From Clostridiales bacterium (GTDB lineage: Bacteria; Bacillota; Clostridia; Lachnospirales; Lachnospiraceae), in the NCBI GenBank assembly GCA_019420425.1, contig JAHZHG010000071.1, forward strand, positions 1-10,046: 10,046 nucleotides of DNA, given 5' to 3'. Numbering within the stretch: position 1 is the stretch's first letter; each line of letters opens with the position of its first letter. Below are positions 1 through 6,608 of the stretch, piece after piece. The position numbers were made by a program, and so were the translations under genes. The notes beneath the pieces are model-generated. The model saw only the letters and a program-made list of their open reading frames with translations. It ran no database searches and was not told the DNA's origin.

Positions 1-1
1 A

Positions 2-349
2 CGGCTGATCAACAATATTATCATCGAGAATCCTCTGTTTGCCCATCCGCTGGTGGGATTTGAAAATCATGGGGGGCGTACGTATATCAATGATAATCAG
101 CCGTTGGGAAAGGTACTCTTCGGAAAGGGGAACAACGGGGAGGATGGTATGGAGGGTGTGATGTATAAAAACGTCATCGGCACATATCTCCATGGCCCGC
201 TTCTTCCCAAAAATCCCGATCTGTGCGACCGGCTGCTGAAAACGGCCCTGGAGAGGAAATATGGATATACCGGTGAGCTGGAGGGGCTGGACGATGAGCA
301 GGAGCTGGAGGCGAATGCATATATTGTCAGGCGGTTTTTAAAGGAATAA
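2..349 (+). CDS. gatD: GatD, glutamine amidotransferase subunit of lipid II isoglutaminyl synthase (3' part only)
   Basis: The reading frame is open from base 2, so the gene starts before the window and only about 115 C-terminal residues are seen. GatD is a cytoplasmic class I (CobB/CobQ-like) glutaminase. It supplies ammonia to MurT, which amidates the alpha-carboxyl of D-Glu in the lipid II stem peptide. The visible part carries the family's VGFENHGGRT segment and the GTYLHGPLLPKNP segment near the end; the His in the latter (codon 191-193) should be the catalytic triad His. The nucleophilic Cys lies upstream of the window. GTG at 53 is an internal Val codon, not a start. MurT would be expected immediately upstream. 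The deacetylase begins 8 bases after the stop, so the two are probably co-transcribed. CobB/CobQ paralogues share the fold, but the FENHGG pattern and short C-terminus fit GatD best. Confidence 0.85.
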   Translation, partial: RLINNIIIENPLFAHPLVGFENHGGRTYINDNQPLGKVLFGKGNNGEDGMEGVMYKNVIGTYLHGPLLPKNPDLCDRLLKTALERKYGYTGELEGLDDEQELEANAYIVRRFLKE

Positions 350-357
350 TTAAGGTA

Positions 358-1680
358 ATGAGAAAGAGAAAATTTATTCTGGTTTTGTTTTTTCTTCTGT
401 GTCTGGGAATGTCATCCGGGACAGCGTCGGCTGCGGGAAAAACCGGATGGGTGAAAAAAAGTAATCAGTGGTATTACTTTGGAGCAGACGGGAAGCTGAT
501 GAAAAATTCCTGGGTCAAATGGAATGGGGAATGGTATTTTCTGAAGGCTGACGGGAAAATGGCTACCGGCTGGCTGAAGGCGGGAAAGAATCTGTTTAAT
601 TTTACCGGCAGCGGCGCTGCGCGCAGGGGCTGGTATAATTACAGAGGAAGATGGTATTATCTGAATTCGATCGGAAAGGCACAAACGGGCTGGATATGGT
701 CGAATGGAAAATGGTATTATCTGGATCAGAATGGCGTGATGAAAACCGGTTGGATCAAGGATAAAGGAAAGCTGTATTTTCTGAATCATCCAAACGGGGA
801 CATGAGAACCGGCTGGAAGCAGAGCGGCAATAAATGGTATTATTTAAAATCCGACGGCGCTATGGCCACCGGCTGGATAAAGGACGGTGGAAGATGGTAC
901 TATCTGGGCAGGAACGGAGTGATGGCTACCGGCTGGCTGAAGCTGAAGGAGGGATATTATTATCTGCGTTTGGACGGATCCATGGTCACCGGGCAGCAAA
1001 AGATCAATGGAAAGGGCTATGTATTTAAAGCCAGCGGTTTGTGGGATCCGAAGGCAAAATATACAGGTGTCGATCCGGATAAACCAATGGTTGCCCTCAC
1101 CTTTGACGACGGGCCGGGGCCGTATACCAATCAGCTTCTGGAATCGCTGAACAGCTACGGAGCAAAGGCAACCTTTTTCCTGGTAGGAACGTCTATTCCC
1201 AAATATCCTTCCGCAGTGTCAAAGATGGACAGCTATGGAATGGAAATCGGAAACCATACGTACAGCCATGCGTATCTGACCAGGCTGGGATACGGCGGAG
1301 TACAGAATGAGATAGCAGCTACAAATAATCTGATTCGGAATTTAACGGGGCATGGGGCTACGGTGATGAGGCCGCCCTATGGCGCGTATAACAATACGGT
1401 GTTAAGTGCGGCGGGACTGCCTGCGATTTACTGGTCCATCGACACCAGGGACTGGGAGACGAAAAATACCCAGTCTACCATAAACCGGGTGCTCAGGGAG
1501 GTAAGGGACGGCAGCATTATCCTGATGCACGATATTCACGCTGCAACAGTCAGCGCGGCGATACAGCTGATTCCCATGCTGCAGAGCAGAGGATACCAGC
1601 TGGTGACGGTCAGCGAGATGGGAAAATACAGAGAGGGCGGACTGTATGCAGGAGCGCTGTACAGGAATATGTACCCGTAA
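358..1680 (+). CDS. Secreted wall-binding polysaccharide deacetylase (NodB domain)
   Basis: This 440-residue protein should remove acetyl groups from a surface glycan such as peptidoglycan GlcNAc, or hydrolyse a related N- or O-acetyl ester, outside the cell. Residues 1-25 form a signal peptide (MRKRK, hydrophobic core, ASA cleavage site). Residues 30-227 hold ten about 20-residue GW...WYYL...DG repeats of the choline/glucan-binding type (CW_binding_1), giving attachment to the wall. Residues about 242-440 are the NodB carbohydrate esterase 4 domain with all motifs present: TFDDGP (D250 likely base, D251 metal), NHTYSH (H300 and H304 metal ligands), RPPYG (R338), DTRDW (D362) and LMHDIH (H391). 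It therefore looks catalytically intact. The start is fixed by the signal peptide, although AAGG lies only 2 bases before ATG; coupling to gatD translation is likely. It is the last gene of its unit. The exact substrate cannot be read from sequence. Confidence 0.93.
   Translation: MRKRKFILVLFFLLCLGMSSGTASAAGKTGWVKKSNQWYYFGADGKLMKNSWVKWNGEWYFLKADGKMATGWLKAGKNLFNFTGSGAARRGWYNYRGRWYYLNSIGKAQTGWIWSNGKWYYLDQNGVMKTGWIKDKGKLYFLNHPNGDMRTGWKQSGNKWYYLKSDGAMATGWIKDGGRWYYLGRNGVMATGWLKLKEGYYYLRLDGSMVTGQQKINGKGYVFKASGLWDPKAKYTGVDPDKPMVALTFDDGPGPYTNQLLESLNSYGAKATFFLVGTSIPKYPSAVSKMDSYGMEIGNHTYSHAYLTRLGYGGVQNEIAATNNLIRNLTGHGATVMRPPYGAYNNTVLSAAGLPAIYWSIDTRDWETKNTQSTINRVLREVRDGSIILMHDIHAATVSAAIQLIPMLQSRGYQLVTVSEMGKYREGGLYAGALYRNMYP
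445..1038 (+). repeat. Ten imperfect ~60-bp tandem coding repeats (wall-binding repeats)
   Basis: Tandem units of about 60 bases encode GW-x(4-6)-G-x-WYYL-x(2-3)-G-x-M-x-T modules. Units 5, 7 and 8 are most alike (for example WYYL followed by MAT or MKT and GWI). Unit 3 (KNLFNF), unit 9 (EGYYYL) and unit 10 (GKGYVF) have lost some of the aromatic residues that line the ligand pockets. Such coding repeats can expand or contract by recombination, so copy number may vary among strains. They are part of the deacetylase gene, not a CRISPR or an independent element. Confidence 0.9.
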
Positions 1681-1682
1681 AA

Positions 1683-1729
1683 ACAGAAAAAGCATCTGTC
1701 AGGTTGAAACCGGCAGATGCTTTTTCTGT
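1683..1729 (+). terminator. Strong intrinsic terminator after the deacetylase
   Basis: Perfect 16-bp stem: 1683-1698 (ACAGAAAAAGCATCTG) pairs with 1714-1729, with a 15-base loop that can itself form a small GGT/ACC hairpin. The 3' arm contains the TTTTT tract and the 5' arm a matching A tract, so it can work in both directions. It begins 2 bases after the stop and separates the gatD-deacetylase unit from the importer operon. Confidence 0.92.
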
Positions 1730-1876
1730 CATAAGAAGCTCCGTTCCCTATAAGCTAAGCCTCTCTGAAAAACTGCGATTTACAAATAATTCACCTGCAT
1801 TTTACTTAAACAGGATATTGAATTTGACCTGGGAGGAGTAAGCTGTCCGGGAACAGATGGAAAATACGGAGTGTGA
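1730..1876. other. Intergenic region upstream of the importer operon
   Basis: About 147 bases between the terminator and the importer ATPase. A promoter must lie here if the operon is transcribed independently, but I find no convincing -35/-10 pair. TTTACA (1779-1784) and TTGACC (1824-1829) are possible -35 elements, but neither has a good -10 at 16-18 bases. No Fur-type inverted repeat and no riboswitch core that I recognise was seen. GGGAGGAG at 1831-1838 looks like a ribosome binding site but has no ATG, GTG or TTG start at usable distance. Confidence 0.5.
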
Positions 1877-2833
1877 ATGATGGAAATACGGTTAAATACG
1901 ATTTCAAAGACGTTTGGAGATAAGACGGTAATTTCTCCTATGGATCTGCATATTGAGAGCGGGAGCTTTACTACCCTGCTTAGGCCGTCAGGATGTGGAA
2001 AGACGACGCTGCTAAGAATGATCGCCGGACTGGAAACTCCGGATACCGGGGAGATTTTTTTTGATGACCGGTGTGTATTTTCGGCTGACCGGAAAATCAA
2101 TGTTCCGCCGGAGAAGCGCAGGCTGGGTTTTGTATTTCAGGATTTTGCGCTGTGGCCGCATATGAGCGTATTTGAAAATGTTGCGTTCGGGCTGAGGGCA
2201 GCCAGGCAGACAAAGGGGCTGGAGGAAAAGGTGCGGGCGGCTCTGCGCGCAGTTAAGCTGGAAGATTTTGCAAACAGATATCCGCATCAGCTTTCCGGAG
2301 GACAGCAGCAGAGGGTCGCCTTTGCCCGGGCAATAGTGATTGAACCGCAATGTATTTTATTTGATGAGCCGCTGTCTGCGCTGGATGCCCTTTTGCGTGA
2401 GGAAATGCGGTCGGAGCTAAAAGGCCTGATCTCCCGCCTGGGAATTACCGCTGTATTTGTTACCCATGATCAGACGGAGGCAATGAGTATGAGCGATCGT
2501 ATTGCGGTTCTGTCTGGGGGAAGGGTGGAGCAGTATGACAGCCCGGAAAATATATATGACCAGCCGGAAACAGCGTTTGTCGCCCGCTTTGTCGGCTCCT
2601 CTAACTGGATTGATGAACATCATATGTTTCGACCGGAAAAAGCCGCTCTGGAACATACGGAGAGTGCAAAGCGGTTTGATACCCGGGTGAGTTCCGTTCA
2701 GTTTTTGGGGAACACATATCAAATTCAGCTAAAATACGGGAAGCAGATATGGAACGTTTTGTCCGGAGAGAGAATGTCAGTGGGCGCTGATATGCCCATT
2801 TACATAAAAGAAAAACATGTCATCACTTTATAA
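1877..2833 (+). CDS. ABC importer ATP-binding protein, Fbp/Pot-like, with altered Walker A
   Basis: A 318-residue cytoplasmic ATPase that should drive uptake with the next two genes. Motifs seen: Walker A region RPSGCGKTT (R36-T44, K42), Q-loop Q88 in VFQDFALWPHMSV (typical of ferric iron, polyamine and AEP importers), signature LSGGQQQR (from L139), Walker B LFDEPLSALD (D163, E164) and H-loop VTHDQTEA (H197). Residues about 270-318 look like a short TOBE/OB-type C-terminal domain (SVQFLGNTYQI onward). The oddity is R36: the family has Gly here (GPSGCGKTT), and AGG for GGG is a single base change. All other catalytic residues are intact, so the protein may be weakened rather than dead. GGAG (1868-1871) lies 5 bases before ATG 1877; a second ATG follows directly. 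The solute-binding gene starts 17 bases after the stop. Confidence 0.9.
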   Translation: MMEIRLNTISKTFGDKTVISPMDLHIESGSFTTLLRPSGCGKTTLLRMIAGLETPDTGEIFFDDRCVFSADRKINVPPEKRRLGFVFQDFALWPHMSVFENVAFGLRAARQTKGLEEKVRAALRAVKLEDFANRYPHQLSGGQQQRVAFARAIVIEPQCILFDEPLSALDALLREEMRSELKGLISRLGITAVFVTHDQTEAMSMSDRIAVLSGGRVEQYDSPENIYDQPETAFVARFVGSSNWIDEHHMFRPEKAALEHTESAKRFDTRVSSVQFLGNTYQIQLKYGKQIWNVLSGERMSVGADMPIYIKEKHVITL

Positions 2834-2850
2834 GAAATGGAGAGAAGAAA

Positions 2851-3834
2851 ATGAAGAAAATTATGGTAATGCTGCTTACAGGCGCTTTTTGTCTGGGAAT
2901 GTCCGGTTTTGGATGCAGTGCAGAGGAACAGGAGCTGTCCGGAAAGGTTACGGTTTATATGCCGTCTCCGTCAGGGCTGGCCGATGAGCTGGCGGCAGGA
3001 TTTACTGCAGCTACAGGCGTGGAGGTTGAGGTATTTCAGGGAACGACAGGAGAGATTCTGGCCAGACTGGAAACAGAAGAGGAAAATCCGGTAGCGGATG
3101 TGGTTATCCTGGCATCCTGGTCCGATGGACTTTCCATGAAGCAGGAGGGAAAGATCATATCCTATACCCCGGCAAATACAGAAAACGTGGTTGACGGATG
3201 GATTGACGAAGACAGCCAGCTTTTTGGATACAGTGCGTCGGCCGTTGGCGTGATTTACAATACAACAGTTATCCCCGAGCTGTCCGCGGACTGGACGGAG
3301 CTGGCAGATGCTGAGTATGCAGACCAGCTGGCTATTCCTGATCCGGAAAAATCGGGAGCCTGCAAGGATTTTGTAGCAGGCTTTGTAAATGCATACGGTT
3401 GGGATGCATTTGAGGGAATGGCGGATAACGGCATGACCGTTCCCGGTGCAAACAAGGCTGCTCTGGAGGCAGTGACTACCGGCGAGGTGGGTATCCTTGT
3501 GGCTGGCGTGGATTACAATGCATATTCCTCCATGGCTAAAGGGGAGCCGCTGAGCATTTACTATCCGGCAGGCGGAACAGTAGTCAATCCGCGGCCGGCA
3601 ATGATCATGAACACGGCGCCTCACGCAGATAATGCAAAGGCATTTGTGGATTATCTGTTTTCTGATGAAGCGCAGAAGATGGTAGCAGATGCATACCTGC
3701 TTCCGGGACGCAGTGATGTTCAGTGTGAGGGACGTACCAATCTTTCGGATATTCCGCAGATTTCCTGTGACTGGGACAAGATGATGGAGATTGCTTCAGA
3801 TTCAGCGGCAAAGATAAATGAGATTTGTAAATAA
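2851..3834 (+). CDS. ABC importer solute-binding protein (family 1; iron or phosphonate type)
   Basis: A 327-residue exported protein that should capture the substrate outside the membrane and deliver it to the permease. It has a signal peptide (MKK, hydrophobic core to about residue 20). C22 in FGCSAEE is a plausible lipid anchor, but the lipobox is poor because -3 and -2 are G and F. Two-lobe solute-binding features are visible: VTVYMPSPSGLADELAAGF near residue 33, ADVVILASWSD, GYSASAVGVIYNT, and the C-terminal AKAFVDYLFSDEAQKMVA typical of the AfuA/FbpA/PhnS superfamily. The adjacent Tyr pair that binds iron in classical FbpA seems to be Y222-N-A-Y225 here, and Y237-Y238 lies further on, so ferric iron is not assured. 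The ribosome binding site GGAGAGAAG precedes ATG 2851. It sits between the ATPase and permease genes, and the permease starts 11 bases after its stop. Confidence 0.87.
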   Translation: MKKIMVMLLTGAFCLGMSGFGCSAEEQELSGKVTVYMPSPSGLADELAAGFTAATGVEVEVFQGTTGEILARLETEEENPVADVVILASWSDGLSMKQEGKIISYTPANTENVVDGWIDEDSQLFGYSASAVGVIYNTTVIPELSADWTELADAEYADQLAIPDPEKSGACKDFVAGFVNAYGWDAFEGMADNGMTVPGANKAALEAVTTGEVGILVAGVDYNAYSSMAKGEPLSIYYPAGGTVVNPRPAMIMNTAPHADNAKAFVDYLFSDEAQKMVADAYLLPGRSDVQCEGRTNLSDIPQISCDWDKMMEIASDSAAKINEICK

Positions 3835-3845
3835 GAGAGGGATTG

Positions 3846-5516
3846 ATGAAAACGATAGTCAGTATTAAGAAACATGCGCCGATCATTCTTTTGACAGCTG
3901 TCCTCTTTTTTCTGATTGTCTGTCCCCTGATGATGATTTTTGCCAGGGCGGTCATCGTAGATGGCCGCCTTAATCTGTATCAGGCATGGAGGACAGTCTG
4001 CGAGAGTGAAAATGCGGTAATGATCGGCAATTCTCTGCTTTTGGGCTTTCTGGTTGTTTTGGTTTCTACAGGAATCGCCGCTCCGCTGGCCTATCTGTTT
4101 TCCCGCACAAGGTTTGCCAGATACCGGTTTTTTGATATTATTTTTATGATTCCTTTTATGACCCCGCCATATATCGCATCCATGGGGTGGATTTTATTTA
4201 TGCAAAAAAGGGGGCTGCTGCAGCAGCTGATTCCGGGAACGGCAGGATGCGAGGAGGTATTCTTTTCCCTGGGCGGACTGGTGCTGGTAATGAGCTTCCA
4301 TGTATTCCCTTTTATGCTTACTATGCTGAAAAACGCTATGTTGAATATCCCGTCCAGCCTGGAGGAAGCGGGATCTGTATTTGGGGCGGGCTTTGGCAGG
4401 AGGATGAGAAAAATTTTTCTGCCCCTTCTTAGTGGAAATTATGCCATCGGCGCTTTGCTGGTTTTTGTAAAGACCATTGCGGAATATGGCACCCCGGCAA
4501 CCTTAGGCAAGCGGATCGGATTTTATGTGTTTACCACAGAGATCCACAGGTATGCAACAGTGGCTCCCATTGATTTTGGAAAATCTGCGACGCTGGCAGC
4601 GGTGCTGGTGGGTATCTGTCTGTGCTTGTGGATGCTGCAGAACTATATTACCGTGAGGAAAAGCTATAATCTGGTCAGCGGAAAGGGAAGCCGTTTTGCA
4701 GAGGTAAAGCTGTCCGTACCGGCAAGGGTGGTCAGCTGGATATACATCCTTCTGGTTTTGCTGCTTTCTGTGGGGGTGCCGTATTTTTCCGTAATTTCTA
4801 CTTCACTGATTAAGCTGAGGGGATATGGATTTACCAAAGGAAATTTTACCCTCCAGCATTATATCGATTTGTTTACGGAAAATACAAAGGGAATACAGGC
4901 GTTGGGCAACAGCCTGTTTCTGGCCGTGTGCTCCGCTACAATCTGTGCAATTCTGGGTGCAGGAATCGTACTGGCGGTGCGGAATGCAAAGGCGAAAATG
5001 CGAAAGGCCGTAGAGATAATGGGACTTTTGCCGGAAATGCTTCCGGGGATTGTCCTGGTTATCGGGATTATGCTGTTTTGGAACCAGATTTACCGGGTGA
5101 TTCCGCTGTATAATACAATCGGAATTATGGTGCTGGCTTATGTCGTGCTGTTTTTGCCGTACACGGTGCAGTATGTCACCTCCTCATTTACACAGATCAG
5201 CGGCAGTCTGATGGCAGCCGGACAGGTATTCGGAGGAAATCCGTTTTATATTTTCCGGAGGATAACGCTTCCGTTGGTGATAAAAGGGGTGGCGGCAGGA
5301 TGGATGATGACCTTTATTATTGCTTTTCGGGAGCTGGTAACTGCCAGCTTAATCGCGCCGCCGAATACGCTGGTGGTGTCTACGTATATCATGCGGGAAT
5401 TTGAGCAGGGAAGTGTATCCGTGGGAATGGCTATGGCGGTGTTGTGCGTGGGATTTACCACGACCACGCTTCTGGTATTAAATCGGGCGATTGATGGAAA
5501 AAAGAAGAAAAATTAA
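3846..5516 (+). CDS. ABC importer permease, fused two-domain (FbpB/AfuB-like)
   Basis: A 556-residue inner membrane protein with two tandem binding-protein-dependent transport domains, each of about six membrane segments. It therefore forms the whole translocation channel alone. The ATPase-docking EAA loops are both visible: EEAGSVFGAG followed by IFLPLL (E173-E174-A175-G176), and MAAGQVFGGN followed by ITLPLV (from M456). A hydrophobic N-terminal segment covers residues about 10-33. The fusion is typical of ferric iron, thiamine and 2-aminoethylphosphonate importers. GAGAGG (3835-3840) lies 5 bases before ATG 3846, so I chose that over TTG 3843. It is the last gene of the operon, and a terminator starts 4 bases after the stop. 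No frameshift or missing domain is seen, which argues that the operon is kept under selection despite the altered ATPase. Confidence 0.93.
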   Translation: MKTIVSIKKHAPIILLTAVLFFLIVCPLMMIFARAVIVDGRLNLYQAWRTVCESENAVMIGNSLLLGFLVVLVSTGIAAPLAYLFSRTRFARYRFFDIIFMIPFMTPPYIASMGWILFMQKRGLLQQLIPGTAGCEEVFFSLGGLVLVMSFHVFPFMLTMLKNAMLNIPSSLEEAGSVFGAGFGRRMRKIFLPLLSGNYAIGALLVFVKTIAEYGTPATLGKRIGFYVFTTEIHRYATVAPIDFGKSATLAAVLVGICLCLWMLQNYITVRKSYNLVSGKGSRFAEVKLSVPARVVSWIYILLVLLLSVGVPYFSVISTSLIKLRGYGFTKGNFTLQHYIDLFTENTKGIQALGNSLFLAVCSATICAILGAGIVLAVRNAKAKMRKAVEIMGLLPEMLPGIVLVIGIMLFWNQIYRVIPLYNTIGIMVLAYVVLFLPYTVQYVTSSFTQISGSLMAAGQVFGGNPFYIFRRITLPLVIKGVAAGWMMTFIIAFRELVTASLIAPPNTLVVSTYIMREFEQGSVSVGMAMAVLCVGFTTTTLLVLNRAIDGKKKKN

Positions 5517-5519
5517 GAT

Positions 5520-5556
5520 GATCTGTCCTCTTGAAAAAGGGGATAGATCTTTTTTT
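5520..5556 (+). terminator. Intrinsic terminator after the importer operon
   Basis: A 13-bp stem with two wobble pairs: 5520-5532 (GATCTGTCCTCTT) pairs with 5537-5549 around a GAAA tetraloop, followed by seven T at 5550-5556. It begins 3 bases after the permease stop and closes the three-gene importer unit. Confidence 0.93.
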
Positions 5557-5638
5557 GGGAATTTATGGGGTTTCTTGCTCAGGGATATCCGGGATTTCCT
5601 TATGGCTATGTCCCGGGATTGAAGCGGGAGCGGGTAAA

Positions 5639-5667
5639 TTGTAATCCGCGGAAAAATGCAGTATAAT
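5639..5667 (+). promoter_or_regulatory. Sigma-A promoter of the ferredoxin-nitroreductase gene
   Basis: A perfect -10 TATAAT at 5662-5667 lies 17 bases after TTGTAA (5639-5644; 4 of 6 matches to TTGACA). Transcription should start near 5673-5675, leaving a leader of about 35 bases that carries AAGGAGGA. It lies downstream of the terminator at 5520-5556, so the gene is transcribed separately from the importer. Confidence 0.82.
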
Positions 5668-5707
5668 TAAGCCGTTATCGATGATCAAAGAGAAGGAGGA
5701 TGGTTTT

Positions 5708-6499
5708 ATGGTAAAGATCGATCAGGAAAAATGTATTGGCTGCGGACGGTGTGCCGAGGATTGTATTGCACTTAATATAAAGCTAAAGGAGAAAAAGGCC
5801 AAGATAAAGCAGGAATGCTTTCAGTGCGGGCATTGTGTGGCGGTCTGTCCGGTGGGAGCGGTATCCATACCGGAGTATGATATGGCGGATGTGGAGGAGT
5901 ATAAGGCAGAGCAGTTTTGTCTGGAACCGGAAAAGGTGCTGCGCAGTATCAAATTCCGCCGCAGTATCCGCAGCTACAAGCCGGAAACGGTAAAACAAAG
6001 CGATCTGGAACAGCTGGTTCAGGCAGGACGCTACACGGCTACGGCGAAAAATAATCAGGATTGTTGGTTTATTTTTGTGCAGAATAATTTGGAACAGTTG
6101 AAATCTATGGTGTGGGATTATATTGATGATATGGAGAAACGGGAGGGGCGAAATATAGACAGAGAGCTGCTTCCCTATGTGTCCTTTAACCGACGAAGGA
6201 AAGCAAATAAAAAGGACGATTATCTGTTCCGGAATGCACCGGTGGTTTTGTATATTACCTCAGACTGGTCGCTGGATGCAGGATTAGCGGCTCAGAATAT
6301 CGAAAATATGGCGGTGTCTCTGGGAATGGGCGCATTATATAACGGATTTCTGGCCAGGATTTCTGACGCCAATGCAGAGCTGAAAACCTGGTTAGGTATT
6401 GAAGGGAAAACCATTAAAGCATGTATGCTGTTGGGATACCCGGACAGATCTTATGTGCGGACGGCTCCCAGAAGAGAAGCAAATGTGATCTGGAAATAG
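5708..6499 (+). CDS. Ferredoxin-nitroreductase fusion protein
   Basis: A 263-residue cytoplasmic redox protein. Residues 1-58 form a bacterial-type 2x[4Fe-4S] ferredoxin: C9-x2-C12-x2-C15-x3-C19 and C37-x2-C40-x2-C43-x3-C47-P. Residues about 80-263 form an FMN-dependent nitroreductase-like domain, with FRRSIRSYKPE (phosphate-binding Arg/Ser cluster, from F83), the AKNNQ segment, and the C-terminal SLGMGALYNGF and ACMLLGYP elements. Electrons from reduced ferredoxin clusters presumably pass to the flavin; the natural substrate is unknown, and reduction of nitro compounds is only the family name. An upstream in-frame ATG at 5681 exists, but AAGGAGGA (5693-5700) lies 7 bases before ATG 5708, which fixes the start there. 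The gene stands alone behind its own promoter. No good hairpin follows it, only T6 at 6521-6526, so some read-through into the next operon is possible. Confidence 0.93.
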   Translation: MVKIDQEKCIGCGRCAEDCIALNIKLKEKKAKIKQECFQCGHCVAVCPVGAVSIPEYDMADVEEYKAEQFCLEPEKVLRSIKFRRSIRSYKPETVKQSDLEQLVQAGRYTATAKNNQDCWFIFVQNNLEQLKSMVWDYIDDMEKREGRNIDRELLPYVSFNRRRKANKKDDYLFRNAPVVLYITSDWSLDAGLAAQNIENMAVSLGMGALYNGFLARISDANAELKTWLGIEGKTIKACMLLGYPDRSYVRTAPRREANVIWK

Positions 6500-6546
6500 T
6501 GAGGGCTGCCCGGCGCAAAATTTTTTAACAAACATAAGGCGCAGTC

Positions 6547-6575
6547 TTGACATAATATTATCAAAATGATAATAT
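6547..6575 (+). promoter_or_regulatory. Sigma-A promoter of the regulator-ABC operon
   Basis: A consensus -35 TTGACA (6547-6552), 17-base spacer and TAATAT -10 (6570-6575). The whole spacer and the -10 lie inside the inverted repeat at 6552-6578, so a protein bound to that repeat would block RNA polymerase. Confidence 0.82.
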
Positions 6576-6578
6576 TAT
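6552..6578. promoter_or_regulatory. Perfect 27-bp inverted repeat, probable operator
   Basis: Twelve-base arms ATAATATTATCA (6552-6563) and TGATAATATTAT (6567-6578) surround AAA. The outer ten bases of each arm, ATAATATTAT, are themselves a perfect palindrome, so the site is also two identical 10-bp palindromes with starts 17 bp apart. It covers the promoter spacer and -10. The nearest candidate to bind it is the winged-helix protein encoded 31 bases downstream. The halves contain TGATAAT like Fur/PerR boxes, but in the outward order ATTATCA...TGATAAT, not the classical inward one. AT-rich composition adds some chance similarity. Confidence 0.7.
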
Positions 6579-6608
6579 TAAAATGAGAATAAAGAAGGAG
6601 GCGTGCGG

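Noticed and set aside
445..1038. Regular repeats that could suggest a CRISPR or satellite array
   Set aside because: Units are contiguous, lack unique spacers, and are in frame in a secreted wall-binding protein.
1730..1876. Possible riboswitch or Fur box controlling the importer
   Set aside because: No conserved core (TPP, Moco, or others I know) and no convincing inverted repeat could be traced by eye.
1857..1880. Seven-codon leader ORF (MENTECE) overlapping the importer ATPase start as ATGA
   Set aside because: No ribosome binding site at a usable distance (GGGAGGAG lies about 18 bases upstream) and no attenuator-like hairpins; overlap is probably chance.
2971..3624. 217-residue open frame on the minus strand inside the solute-binding gene
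   Set aside because: It lies wholly within a well-supported gene, and its product is Cys/His/Arg-rich, with no recognisable domain, typical of an antisense shadow.
5681..5707. Upstream ATG as start of the ferredoxin-nitroreductase
   Set aside because: The AAGGAGGA site lies inside this extension and is at ideal distance from ATG 5708, where the ferredoxin domain begins normally.
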